Assembly (NCBI GenBank): GCA_026225945.1
Contig: JAMJFZ010001222.1
Coordinates: 1,068,501 to 1,132,500 of the forward strand
Length of the DNA: 64,000 bases
Direction: 5' to 3'
DNA from: Cricetomys ansorgei
Lineage: Eukaryota > Chordata > Mammalia > Rodentia > Nesomyidae
Positions 11,011-22,265 of the stretch are shown here, one piece after another; within the stretch, counting starts at the first letter, position 1, and each line of letters opens with the position of its first letter. The notes beneath the pieces were generated by a model that was not told where the DNA came from, did no database searches, and worked only from the letters and a program-made list of their open reading frames with translations. The position numbers and the translations under genes were made by a program.

Positions 11011-11944
11011 GCACAGAGACGGTCAGGTCTGGGGCTCAATTCATAGAATGCCTGCCTAGCACCCATGAAGCCCTGGATTTGATCCCCAACACTGCGTAAG
11101 CCAGAAGCGGGTGAGCACATGAGTAACCTTGGCCCTGGGGAAGTAGAGGCAGGAGGAAAAAGGGAGTTCTTGACTACCTAGCAGGCGGGACCAGTCTGGG
11201 CTATGTGAAAACATGTTTTTGTGTTTTTGGTTTTGTCTTTTTAAAGCACATAAGGAAGTCCATTTTCCTGTCTTGAGGCTGCATCACGCAGAAATTCCAA
11301 AACAAAGGAAGAGATGCTGCTCTCCGCTGCTGATGTTGAGGTTTAGAACCCTTTCAAAAGCTGAGAGCCTGGTTTGATTCTCATTTGTAATAGCAGAGAT
11401 GACCAAAACAAAGGCATTTCAGCAAGAACCCGCATTCTGTGGCTTGTCATGTGGATTTTGTTCCCCTTCAATGTTACTGAGAACACTTGGGTAAAGATCA
11501 CAATTGTATTAGTATTATTATGGTTAAGTTAATCACTCCTCACCCCACCTGGGAAGAGGAAAGCCTTTCTCCCTGAGGTTAGATTGGACCACAAGTCTAG
11601 CTTTGGCTATTGGAAAGTCAACTGGCTCAAGATTCTCAAATTATTTAATTGATAGCTCAAGGTTTTTAATCAAATTTAGAATGCCAAGAATTAAACCCGT
11701 TGGTCAGAGCCATGCTCCATGGCTGCCTTCCTTGATCTCCTTGGTGTTTTCAAGAGGGGCTTCTTATGTAGCCCAGGCTGGCTGCAAACTTCTGATCCTT
11801 CTACCTCACCTTCTTGAACGCTGGGATCACAGGCCTGTCTTACCATGCCTTGTCCTTAATTATTTTCATCAAAATGGAAACACTTTACCTTTCCCATGTG
11901 CCTGGCTGTACCCTGCTGGACCACATTCAATGTAGCTGCTTTGG

Positions 11945-12256
11945 TGTGTTAGGTGTCTATTTCTGTGATAAAACGCTGTCACCAAAAGCAACTTGGGAAG
12001 AAAGGGCTTATTTCAAATCTTGTAACTTCAGGTTACAGTCCTTCACTGAAAGAAGTCAAGGCAGGAACCTAGAGACAGGAACTGAAGCAGAGGTAACGGA
12101 GGACCACCTGTCCAGAGGTGGCGCTGTCCACACCAAGCCACCCTCCCACAACATTCACCAGCCAAGAAAACGTCCCACAGGCCATTTTCTCAGTTAAGGT
12201 TCCCTCTTCCTAAATGACTGTAGCTTGTGTCAAGGTGACATAAATTAGCAGGGACA
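11945..12256 (+). repeat. Medium-reiteration rodent repeat, copy 1
   Basis: Contains the family core 'ctgtgataaaacgctgtcac', 'caaaagcaacttgggaagaa' and the end 'gtgtcaaggtgacataaatt'. Further copies are at 18200, 18400, 18885, 22010, 22266 and 29055. I know this as a common interspersed rodent repeat but cannot assign the RepeatMasker family name with confidence. Confidence 0.75.
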
Positions 12257-12339
12257 CCGTATCCCACATTATGGATGGTTCTCCAACTATCTGTTGATTG
12301 ACCGGATTGCAGCTTTTCACTACACCAAACTAAACTGCA

Positions 12340-12560
12340 AAGAACCAAACCTCTCTGTACTTTTTGTGGCCTTGCAGGGTATTTCTGTAGGATAAAGTCT
12401 TAGAGTGGTATTTCTGGGTCAAAGATTATATGCATTTTTAATTTTGATGGATACAGCCGAATAGCTCTCCAAAAGGGTTATATCAATTTGCACTCCCGCC
12501 AAGAGGATATGAGAGGGCCCATTTCACTGCTCAGAATTTAAAAGTGCTTAATCAGACAAA
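12340..12560 (+). mobile_element. Ancient LINE-1 (L1M-type) fragment
   Basis: 'ggtatttctgggtcaaagat' followed by 'caatttgcactcccgccaag' resembles an old mammalian L1 segment widely present in mammals. It is heavily decayed and carries no open frame. The subfamily call is from memory. Confidence 0.5.
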
Positions 12561-12967
12561 GGCTTGATGAACACTTCAGAAGCTGTTAGGAAAATGCATA
12601 TGCTTCCATCATGAATATGCCTCCAATACGACACTATTATACTCCGGATAGATGGGGTCCACCCAGACCCTATAGTCAGAGCTGCATTACTGGGCCATGT
12701 CTGTGAACTTGAGAAACATCCATGTCACAATGAAGGTCAAGAGAAAGTGGGTGAATGAATGTGAAGAAGCAGTCTGGCTGATGTCTTCTACTGCTAAAAT
12801 CTTGCTCTACAACCCAAGCTACTTGGGGCTGGAGTGTCACTAGTGGTAAAATACACGCTTAATATGTGCAAGGCCCTGGGCTCAATCCTCAACAACAAAC
12901 ACTCCCCAAACACCAGGAGAACAGATTCTCATTTTAAAAGAAAATTTTAAAAATAACCACTTGGGAA

Positions 12968-13290
12968 GTCCTGGTACCTGCCAGATGTCCCGAAGCCTGC
13001 GGGATATCCAGTTGCCTGTGGGAAGGCCTGGTGCCTGTGGGACGTACCAAAGCCTGCAGGTTGGCCCAATGACCTCGGAATGCCTTAGTGCCTGTGGGCT
13101 GTCCAGAGGCCTGCAGGAAGTCCTGGTACTTGCAGGATGCCCTGGTGCCCACAGGAGGTCCTAGTCTCTGTGGGAGGCCCTGATGCCTGTGGGATGTCTG
13201 AGGACCTGTGAGATGCCCCGGGGCTTGCAGGATACCAGAATGTCTTCTCGGTGTCTGGGAGCCTGGGTGATGTCTGGGTGCTTTGGGGCT
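12968..13290 (+). repeat. 19-bp minisatellite, 17 units
   Basis: Seventeen consecutive units of exactly 19 bases with a consensus near GTCCTGGTGCCTGTGGGAT. Units can be cut every 19 bases without any insertion or deletion (17 x 19 = 323), although single bases vary. Because 19 is 1 mod 3, three units (57 bp) encode a 19-residue protein period. This is why a 194-residue frame stays open on the minus strand over 12934-13518. I see no reason to call that frame a gene. Confidence 0.95.
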
Positions 13291-13565
13291 TGGGCAGTGG
13301 GACCCAACTTCAGGTAGAATTTTGTCATGCTTGCTCTTGGGCTGGTATGGGTCTGGTGAATGACCATCGCTGGAGCAGCCTGCTGCCTCCAGGATCCCTG
13401 GTGATGCCTGTGATCCATGCTTTCTGCTACTTCTTTCGTTCTTTCTTTCTTCCTTCCTTTTTGAGGGCAGGAGGGAGGAACAGGGAGAAATGGGGAGGAG
13501 GGTGTTATCAAGATTCATTGCATGAAACTCAAATTATTAATAAAAGTATTATTTAAAAAAACAAA

Positions 13566-13740
13566 ATAAGCCAGGAGGTGGTGGTGCATGCCTTTAAACC
13601 CAGAACTCGGGAGGCAGAGGCAGGCAGATCTCCGAGTTTGAGGTCAGCCTGGTCTACAGAGTGAGTTCCAGGACAGCCAGAGTTACAACAGAGAAACCCT
13701 GTCTTGAAAATAAACAAAAAACAAGAAACAAAAAAAAACC
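13566..13740 (+). repeat. B1 SINE
   Basis: Well preserved B1: 'gccaggaggtggtggtgcat' to 'gagaaaccctgtcttgaaaa' and an A-rich tail. It carries the 'gttacaaca' variant seen in most clear copies in this window. Confidence 0.95.
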
Positions 13741-14644
13741 ACTTCTGAAATAACAATGCCCCCTATCTGTCGTGGGGGAGAAGAGGGGAAACAGAATCAT
13801 TGAGTATACAGCAGGGACAGCAGGCTGGGCAGTAACTCTCCTTAAACTGAGTTAACTCCAGTACCCTCACCACCAATGACAAATGGCTTATTTCCCACGT
13901 GGTCTGCATTTTTAGTAGTGCTTGTAGGATTTTAGAACATGTGCTAGCTCTTTTTCTCCAAATACTGCTAACCTCTGCAGGGCCTGCCGGGGAAGGCCGT
14001 CAGCACTCAGCTGCACACAGCCAGCTGGCCCATCAGAGTCATGGCACGAGGCAGACGCTCAGATGAAGACAGCAGAGCGATGCCACGTATCCTGGCATCT
14101 CTGTGTCGTGCTGAAGGGCTACCATGCTCTAACTGGGAACTGCCAGAGGAGTCAATGCCACGAGGACGCTAAGGTCCTAGCTGTGCGCTCCAGACCGGCA
14201 GGGTGCCTTGTTCTGCCCATGGCCCTGCTGTCACTGATACCTTCTGATTTCTTATCTCAGGGGAGATTCTGATTCCCTCAGAATCGGAAGGCTAGAAGAC
14301 AGACACAGCTCCTGTCCACACCAACAGTCAGTCTGCATGAGCCTGGGGAAAGGAGCACGGCCAGGTCAAGAGGCCCGGCTTCTCATTGTGACCGTGTGAT
14401 GCTGGGCGCATGAGCTTCCCTCTCTGCTCCTCTGGGTTTCGTCTATGAAAAGGCCTAATTGCCCTCCTTCGGGTCTAATATCCCATCATCATTATCTTCA
14501 AGTGGGCCCAGGGGACCACCAGCAGAAGTTCTCCTTGGTGGCAAGACTAATCAGATTAAGCCCATTTCCAAATGTACTTAACCTTGGCTACTGGCCTCCC
14601 AAATCCTTCCATTTAGACAAGTCTATCTCCATCTTGGCTGCTCT

Positions 14645-14737
14645 TGAAATCACCTGGGGAGCTTTAAAAAGTGAAATATTCTGGCTACAGCCCAGGCCAA
14701 TTACATCAGCCACCTGGGGGTAGGACCCAGGCATCAG
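14645..14737 (+). mobile_element. Possible old DNA-transposon (MER-type) fragment
   Basis: 'gaaatcacctggggagcttt' and 'gtaggacccaggcatcaggt' resemble ancient MER-type hAT elements common to mammals. Short and decayed, and assigned from memory. Confidence 0.4.
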
Positions 14738-14744
14738 GTATCAG

Positions 14745-14770
14745 GTGTGTGTGTGTGTGTGTGTGTGTGT
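14745..14770 (+). repeat. (GT)n microsatellite
   Basis: About 13 GT units. Confidence 0.95.
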
Positions 14771-14979
14771 ACGCATGTTTAAAGATTTAAACCCAGAGTG
14801 CCCAGCCACTGAGACAGACCCCAGCCTGATCCAGGTCAAGCTACCAAGTGACTCTAGCCATGGCTAAGGCCAGACACCCCCAACACGGGCAAGGGTGCAT
14901 TTTTAGTCTCCAGGACTGTTGGTGAGCCTTGTCCTTCATATCGGGTTGCTCTCCCTCCACTCTTGGGTGACCTTTTAAG

Positions 14980-15200
14980 AAGTTAATTCTCCCCCTCTGC
15001 TCCTGCTCTGGCCTGTCATTGAGCTCACCCAGCTGATTGCAGAGCTTGTGATTGAGGACCTCTTCTGACCGATCCCCTTTCCCCCAAAATTAACGTGATC
15101 ATTAAGGCTTATAATTTCACTCACCAGTGCTATCAATCAAGGGGCTGTGAAAACGGAGTTAAGAGTCCTTTCGTAATTGGCAGCAGCCCGGGATCCTGAG
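14980..15200. promoter_or_regulatory. Candidate conserved non-coding element
   Basis: Non-repeat sequence with many homeodomain/TALE-like cores: ttaatt (14983), tgattg (15032), tgattgagg (15050), atcattaa (about 15099), atcaatcaa (about 15132), gtaattgg (15173). It lies 5.6 kb downstream of Nr2e1 in an otherwise repeat-filled region. A regulatory role is inferred from motif density only. Confidence 0.4.
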
Positions 15201-15394
15201 CAGAGCATTCACAGTCTGTAGGGAGGCTGGAGGAAGGGGGAGCTGGTATGCAGAACAGAGCTGCACCCCTGAGCTGACTCCCAAAGCTTGCCCCCCTAGA
15301 CTTACTAGATTGCTGCAGTTTCCGTCTTTTGTAGATGTTGAAATAAGGAAGTCAGATCTTCCCAATCCCAGGCCTCTCCAATTCCCCTGCAGTG

Positions 15395-15530
15395 GGGAGT
15401 GGATTATTTATACAAGATGGAGAACTCAAGTCCTGCTGGGGAGGAGCAGTTAATCTGGATTATCCAGAGTTCAAAGTGGGACTGAGGCTGTTAGAGCCAA
15501 AAGGCTGGTGCATTTTTGTATATGGCCTCT
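15395..15530. promoter_or_regulatory. Candidate element with paired OTX-type sites
   Basis: GGATTA at 15401-15406 and an inverted pair TAATCT/GGATTA at 15451-15462. These are bicoid-class (OTX/CRX/PITX) core motifs. The sequence is unique here. Function is inferred, not shown. Confidence 0.35.
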
Positions 15531-15684
15531 GTACAGCTAAGCCCAAAACAATGCATTCTGTGCCTCTGCCCCACAACCCAGGTAACTCCAAGCTGCCTGT
15601 CTGTAGGAAACCGTGGATCAGACCAGCCCCAGAGCTGAGTTCTTTGTGGAAGGACTCAGGTGTCTGATTCCATTTATTTTTATT

Positions 15685-15867
15685 TCTTTCTTTTTTTTCT
15701 TTTGGTTTTTTAAGACAGGGTTTCCTTGTGTAGCTCTGGCTGTCCTGGAATTTGCTCTGTTGACCAGGCTGGCCTCAAACTCACAGAGAAATGCCTCCTC
15801 TGCCTCTGCCTCTGCCTCTGCCTCCCCAGTGCTGGGATCGAAGGTGCACCACCGCTGCCTGGCTAGG
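15685..15867 (-). repeat. B1 SINE with internal CTGCCT expansion
   Basis: Minus-strand B1 from its T tail through 'gacagggtttccttgtgtag' to 'ccaccgctgcctggct'. The usual 'ctgcctctgcct' stretch is expanded to about five 6-base units. Confidence 0.93.
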
Positions 15868-16502
15868 ATCCCTTTCTGGAATTCTCAGGGAACACTTGAA
15901 CCATACATGGTAGGTGGCATGCAGGCCAGAGGTGAGGGGATAGCTATTTCAAATACAACACTGTGCTGTAATAGGGAAGTAGAGGGAAGAAGATCAGGAG
16001 TTCAAGGCCATCCTCAGCTACACAGCAAGCTTAAGGCCAGCCTGGGCTACAGACAACCCTGTCTCATAAAAACAAACCAAACAATGACAACAATGAGAAA
16101 TCAAATGCAAAATATTTTTCCTTCTTTCTTTTTTTAAAGACAACACCATAGGAAAATCTGGAGGGGGAGGGACATCACCTATAATTCCGTAATGCCTCAT
16201 TAAGGCAGGCATTTCAGTTTTTGCTCATCTTTCTAGTCGCACACACATCTATATATGATGCCATAGCTGCAATCAGAGTGAACGCTTTGCATTCTGATGC
16301 CCTCGAGGCCTAGCACTTTCTCCTTGTAGCTATGGACTTTCGGAGCTCTTCCCACTGTTCGCATAATAATTCTGTTATGGCATGTGCCAGGATGTACTTG
16401 CCATTCACTGTTTTGGACTTAACAAAAATGCATAATGAAATAAAAGCAGAGCATATGAAACACCATGAACAAAGCTCACGCTAGATAGTGTTTAAATTGT
16501 AG

Positions 16503-16710
16503 ACTCAAGATAGAGAGATGGCTCAGAGGCTTAGAGCACTGTCTGCTCCTCCAGAGGTCCAGGGTTGGATTCCCAACACCCACCTGGTCTGCAGCCATTT
16601 GTAACTCCCTTCTGGACTCCACAGGCACCAGGTATATACTGGTACATAGACACACATGCAGGCAAACATACCCTAACCCTTAAAATAAAAGTTAAAAATC
16701 TTTTTTAAAA
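16503..16710 (+). repeat. B2 SINE
   Basis: 'gagagatggctcagaggctt', B box, 'ccaacacccacctggtctgc' and an A-rich tail with 'aaaataaaagttaaaa'. Confidence 0.9.
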
Positions 16711-16942
16711 TGTGGGTTGGTTCCTACTTCCCGAGTCTAGGACTCCAGTGGAAGGTGGGCTCTGCAGATGTGCATTTAGCAGCTCTTCAACAGCTGGCCC
16801 CAGTCCACGCTTCCCTGGAACATAGCTTAACACTTGGTCTGCATTTCTTCGGAGGCCACAAGTGACACCAAGGACATTGCTTCCATTTTGAGCTCTTCTA
16901 ATCAGTACCAAGCAGAAGAGAACAACTTTTCAAAAAGGTGGG

Positions 16943-17095
16943 TCAGCGCTGGCGAGAGAGCTCAGAGGGTAAAGGCTCTTGCCATGAAGGCTGACCACCT
17001 CAGTGTAATCCTCAGGGTCCACATGGTGGGACGAAAGAACCAACTTCAAAAGTTGTCTTCTAATGCCACGCATGTGATGTAGCACATGCACAGCC
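16943..17095 (+). repeat. B3-type SINE
   Basis: 'gcgagagagctcagagggta', 'cctcagggtccacatggtgg', 'agttgtcttctaatgccacg'. The B2-related B3 pattern, without a clear tail. Another B3 on + lies at 19848-19985. Confidence 0.75.
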
Positions 17096-17642
17096 CCATG
17101 AAAAAAGTGTGGACCAAACCGGATGTGACTGTGTAGACCTGTAATCCCACTTGGGAGTTCAAGACCAACCTTGGCTACATATCTAGGTGGAGGCTAGTCA
17201 GGGGTTACCTCAAAAGAACAAGAAGCAAACAGAAAGTGTGGGTCATGTTGTACTTCTCCCAAACAGTGGCTGTTTGTAGGTGTTTGCTGTACATTTTTTT
17301 CTTCTGGAAGGTGGTGTCATCTGAGATTGTGCTGACGTTGTGTGGGTCTTACTCAACTGGAACCTAGTTCTTGGTTGCAGGAACTCAGCATTCCTGTGAT
17401 GGGCTAGTGGACGAGATTAATTTCCCTTCCACCTGCATGGGGGAAGTAGGAGCTCTGAACTTGGTAAGGGGGTCAAGGCAGAATGGTTTGACTCAATACC
17501 AGCTTCACCAAGAATGATGAGAATGGCCCTCACATAGGTGTGGGTAAAGGAGCAGTTGAAGCGGCTGGATGAGCCTCCACTCCCTGCAAAGGTGAGAGGA
17601 AAGGGCGCTCAGCAAGCTCCTCTTCTTAAGCCCTGGACAGAA

Positions 17643-17945
17643 TGTTGTGGGTTGCCTGCTTCTCAGAAGCAGAAGGAACATGCTTGTCTCCCCGGCACCT
17701 GGATCCATTCATTGAGTAGATGCCTTTCTCTCCCGCCTCCGGTGCCCGCCCTGCCCCCATGCTAATCAGACTTCCCCACCCAGAGTACTGGGACCCCGCC
17801 TTCTCTGGGGAAAGATATTTAAACAGGGAAAAGCCGGCCAATAAATGAGATGTGATCCATCAAATTCGTCTCCCGAGGCTTCTTTGCGTCTCCTCCCCTA
17901 TTCTCAGGCCGCGGGTGGTCAGCACCCGGGAGAAATCAACTTAGA
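17643..17945 (+). mobile_element. Possible solo LTR (class II ERV-like)
   Basis: Promoter-like 'gatatttaaacaggg', then 'gccaataaatgagatg' as a poly(A) signal, then a 'gtctcccgaggcttc...ccgcgggtggtcagcacccggg' U5-like stretch typical of rodent class II LTRs. A TG start near 17643 is plausible. Flanking target duplications and a clear primer-binding site were not found. No viral genes are adjacent. Confidence 0.4.
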
Positions 17946-18199
17946 CTCACACCCTGGTCCCAGAGCGCTTCCCTGCCGCTCCAACCCTGGCCTTTGCACC
18001 GTGGCAGATCGGCCATCGCATGCGTGGGACCGGGGAGACCAACACACAGGCTCGTATGTCCTCAGTGGAACTGTGTGATAAGGGTCAGGAAGCACAGTCT
18101 CATGGGAGGAGGGGTGTCACTGGGGTGGGCTTTGGAGTGTCAGTGTGCTCCCCATATCCCGCTTCTGTCTGAGACGTGAGCTCTCAGCTGTTGTTGGGG

Positions 18200-18320
18200 C
18201 TGCCTGCTAATCCAACTCCACCACAACGACTGGAAACCTCTGAAACCTTAAGCCCCTTCAAAACTCTGCTATACGGTGTCTTGATTGTGGCACTTCACCA
18301 TAGCAATAGAAAGTAAGACA
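18200..18320 (-). repeat. Medium-reiteration rodent repeat, fragment
   Basis: The minus-strand end of the same family: 'gaaaccttaagccccttcaa' and 'catagcaatagaaagtaaga' parallel the end of the next copy. Confidence 0.55.
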
Positions 18321-18399
18321 CCACGGCTCCCGGAAGCCTCGCCCTTTCCCCGTGTCCACACAAGCGTCCTTTCTCTCAAGCCACGCCATGATGGTTTCT

Positions 18400-18802
18400 T
18401 GTGCTGGCTATTTAATATCAACTTGTCACAGGCTAGAGTCATCTGAGAGAAGGGAACTCCATTTGAGAAAACGCCTCCATAAGATCAGGCTGTAGACAAG
18501 CCTGCAGAGCGGCTTTCTTAATTGTCGGGGGAGGGCCCAGCCCATTGTGGGTGGGACTGGGAAGGGGGTCCTGGGTTCTATAAGAAAGAAGACCTAGCAA
18601 GCCATGAGGAGCAAGCCAATAAGCAGCACTCCTCCACGGCCTCTGCAGCAGCTCCTGCCGCCAGGTTCCCGCCCTGTTTGAGTCCCTGCCTTGGCTTTCC
18701 ATAACGGACTGTGATTCAGGATATGTCAGCCAAATAAGCCCTTTCCTCCCCAAATTGTTTTAGTCATGGTGTTTCATCACAGCAATACAAAACCTGACTA
18801 AG
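18400..18802 (-). repeat. Medium-reiteration rodent repeat, copy 2
   Basis: A near full copy in minus orientation: 'atcaacttgtcacaggctag', 'ccagcccattgtgggtggga', 'tcagccaaataagccctttc', 'catggtgtttcatcacagca'. This copy is inverted relative to those at 11945 and 22266. Confidence 0.8.
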
Positions 18803-18884
18803 AGATCTCCTCCTGGCCTTTCTTAGTAATGGTTTCTTGACGGTCCAAGAAAAATGTCTGCCTCATTTCTCATCGTTTGCATTA

Positions 18885-19235
18885 GAAAACGTTTTGCTGC
18901 TGTAACAAAATGCCAGAAATAAACAACTCAAGAGAGTTTTGGGCTCATGGTTTCAGTCCTTGCTTGGCTCCTGGAGGGCGTGGTGAGGCGGAGCAGCGTG
19001 GTGATAGGAGGCTCCTGGGGGGCGTGGTGATGGGCATGGGCTGGGGATCTGATCTAACTTCAAGAAAATGCTCCTATGGGTGGACTTCCACCACCTCTCA
19101 AAACAGCGCCCCAGCTGGAGGTTGTGGGGCACTTCATAGCCAAGCCATGACACTCCCAAGTCTGGAATTGGAGCACCTGCAAGTAAAGAAACAGGAACAG
19201 GAACCTTGCTGGGTTCCAAAGCAGGCTCTGGAAAA
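18885..19235 (+). repeat. Medium-reiteration rodent repeat, divergent copy
   Basis: 'ttgctgctgtaacaaaatgc' start and 'gggctcatggtttcagtcct' interior, with a degraded 3' part. Assigned to the same group by pattern only. Confidence 0.5.
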
Positions 19236-19847
19236 CCCAGACACACCATGAAAGGCAAGTAGCCAGCTGGAGCATCGCTCTAACCCCACACCGTGAGCAG
19301 ACATGGGCCACTTGGAGCTCCGCTCTAATTCAGCCCTGCCTGGCTGGTAGCTTCCAGAAGGAGAGAGGGAGCCATCCACCCCACCTAGAGCCTCTGAAAA
19401 CGTAAGGCAGTGACCAGGCCGGCTACCCTAGTGGCTTACCCCAAGTTTCCTTGGTCTTTCAAGTACAAGCTATAGAAAAATTTAGAAATGATGGTGAGCG
19501 TCATTTCCAGGCTTTAAACATACATATCCCCTGGTTTCTAAAGATAGGAAACGAACCGTTTCCCAATCAGCACCACACACTGTCTTCAGCTTCACCCGCT
19601 TTCGATTTCACTCTTTCCTTAATTGCTCATTATTGCAACTTCAAGGTACAGGAGAGTTCAATGACGGATTGTCACAGCATCTGAAAGCCTGCAGCTAGAC
19701 ACATGTCTCCGAGAAGTCAGAGGATTTCTCTCTAGGACTTCGGGCCTTTACTGTGGGAGGGATTCTAACATGCATATTTTTAACAGAACTGGTAACTTGC
19801 CTAAAATCTACACTTGCTTTGAATAAAGTGTGATGTCATGGGCCAGC

Positions 19848-19985
19848 AGGAGGGCTCAGTGGGGAAAGCTGCCTGCTCAGTAGAGTTCACTTCCTGGTGG
19901 GAGGGAACTGACCTTCCCGAGTTATCCTCGGACCTCTGCAAGCGCTCCTGGGCATGTGTACTCCACACCAATAAATAATGTAAAA
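19848..19985 (+). repeat. B3-type SINE
   Basis: 'ggccagcaggagggctcagt', then 'cggacctctgcaagcgctcc' and an 'aataaataatgtaaaa' tail. Confidence 0.7.
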
Positions 19986-20280
19986 CTTCATTATCATGTA
20001 CACACTCACCTTCCTGAGGTGCTTTGCTAGTCTCTGGGTGCTGTGTCAGACCAGGAGAGCAGAGGAAGCGTCCTGAGAGAGCTGAGGGCTTGGGGGAGGC
20101 AGAGCACTTCCTTCCTCAGAAGAAGGCAGGCAGGGTCAACAAGCCTTCAACACAAGGTTTAGCCAATTTGAATTTGCAGGGAAAACACCCTACCCTTTTC
20201 TTCCCTTATGAACTGGGTAGGAGCTGGGGCAGTTGCCCTGTCCCAATGTTTTGTATAGACCTTCATTTGAATTAATATCT

Positions 20281-20433
20281 TTTTTTTTTTAAGAGACAAG
20301 GCTTCTCTGTTGTAACTCTGGCTGTCCTGGAACTCACTCTGTAGACAGGGGCTGGCCTCGAACTCACAGAGATCCACCTGCCTCTGCCTTTGAATGCTGG
20401 AATTAAAGGTGTGTGCCACCACTGCCCAGCTGA
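20281..20433 (-). repeat. B1 SINE
   Basis: Minus-strand B1 starting with a T run (its A tail), with 'cttctctgttgtaactctgg' (the 'gttacaaca' variant) and ending 'gccaccactgcccagctg'. Confidence 0.94.
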
Positions 20434-21312
20434 ATTAATCGCTTTTAAGGAAAAAAAGGTGCATATTCTGGTGCCAGCTGTCTGCCAAATTCTTGCCAGC
20501 CTGTGCCATCTCCAACCTCCGCTTGGTGCCTGTTGCACAACCTGAGCTCTGGCTCAGTCTGTTAAGTATAGCTCTCACACCTCATCAAAAAAGCTCCTTT
20601 TTTTTGCAGCAGATGAAGACCATCTGCTGAAATCCACAACTGATACGTCTACAACAAAAGCCCTGCACACCTCAGGCTCAGGGGATGTACTGGAAGTGGG
20701 GTAGAATGATTGTAAGAACCACAGCGAGACGTCTGCTGTGAGATAATATCTTCTGTGTGGTAAAGAATCGGCATCCATGAAATCTCAACATTACCTCACC
20801 TAGACATGGCCTGTCCAAGACAACCCCAGGTGATTTGCCAGTGTGGATGGGGAAATCTTACATGGTCCAGCCTTAATTGCTACAGGCAATTAATGGCTGA
20901 GGAGAGGAAAAACCAGTCTTCTCCAGGGATGAGATCCCTCATAGGTTATCCGGTCCCAGTGGTCAGCCCTAAACACTTATACATACAAGAAACGCTCAGT
21001 GAACTCAGCAGCTATATTAATACATACATATATGCGTGTGTGTAACAGTAAATACTAAAGAAAAGGTCATGGACTTGAGAGGGAGGGGAAACAAGGGAGG
21101 AGCTCGAAATAACGGAAATACAGTCCTCATATATGAAATTATTTTAAATAGTGCACATTTCTACTGGCTGGTAAGTCATATTGGCTTTTGTCATGTGGGA
21201 GCCATGCTTGTGGCTTCAAAGGCACGTCTGGTTGGGTTGCACTCCTGCAGAAGCCTACCTGGGCCATGGAGAAATACAGGGCTGGCTCTTCTACATGAAA
21301 TTTCTTTCCTCT

Positions 21313-21541
21313 TTAAATTTTTTTCTTTAAAATTTTATTGTATGTGTATGAGAGTTTTGCCTGCACATATGTCTGTGCACCACCTGCAGGCTTGGTGCCT
21401 ATGAAGGTCAGAAAAGGGGGTTGTGTCCCTGGGACTGGAGTAACAGTGTTGTGGAACACCATGCAGGTGCTGGAAATTGAACCACAGTCCTCTGGAAGAG
21501 TACCCAGTGCTCTTAATCATTGAGCCCTCTCTCCAGCCCCA
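21313..21541 (-). repeat. B2-family SINE
   Basis: Minus-strand: 'ttattgtatgtgtatgagag', 'gcaggtgctggaaattgaac', 'gccctctctccagcccc'. Well preserved and near full length. Confidence 0.9.
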
Positions 21542-22009
21542 ACCCATGAGTCATTTCTTGACTGTAGGCCCTAGCTCCTGCCAGGTGGTATTTCTACAGC
21601 TCTCATGCAGAACCCCCTTGTCCAGCCTTGGGGGCAAAGGTCCCCACAGGTCCAGCCTCAGGGGACATCCTGCCCCTTTGTCTTCTTTTCATCTTGCCAT
21701 TGTTTCCGTACTTGGTCCTTTTCTCAAATTCTCCTCAGATCATACAGTTTGACTCTGAGCAGCCAGCTTTTTGTTTCTGGAATCTTGACAGTTTTGAAAA
21801 AGATTCAGCAAGTTTTAGTGTTTGCACGCCTTTCTGAGCATTTCATTCTTGTCTTTGTCTGGCCAATGCATTTATCTGCTCCATATAAACATAGGGTTTG
21901 TTCTCAAAGAGAAGGGGAGGCTTGATTCTGACATTAAAAATTGGTTAGGAACTAGGGGAATGACTCTGTGGCTCACTGAGTACGTCACACGCTTTACTGG
22001 ATTGGATCC

Positions 22010-22265
22010 TGTAATAGTTACTACTCTATTGTGACCAGACACCATGACCAAAGCAACTTATAAAAGAAAGAGTTTAACTGGACTCATAGTTTCAGAGAGT
22101 CAGAGTCCATGATGGTGGGAGGACAGCTAAGACCTTACATCTGGATCTGAAAGTAGAACTGAGAATTTCCAGAGTCTTTTGAAACCTTAAAGCCCACATC
22201 TAATGTCACGCCTCCAACAAGCCACACCTCCTAATCCTTCCCAAACAGTTCCCCCAACTGGGGAC
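22010..22265 (+). repeat. Medium-reiteration rodent repeat, copy 3
   Basis: 'gaccagacaccatgaccaaa', 'agcccacatctaatgtcacg', 'aagccacacctcctaatcct'. A related subfamily placed head-to-tail with the next copy. Confidence 0.65.

Noticed and set aside
12968..13290. CRISPR array
   Set aside because: Units are directly tandem with no spacers, and the genome is a mammal's.
12934..13518. 194-residue minus-strand frame as a protein-coding gene
   Set aside because: Its repeat pattern follows from the 19-bp minisatellite. There is no splice, promoter or homology support. Kept only as a finding.
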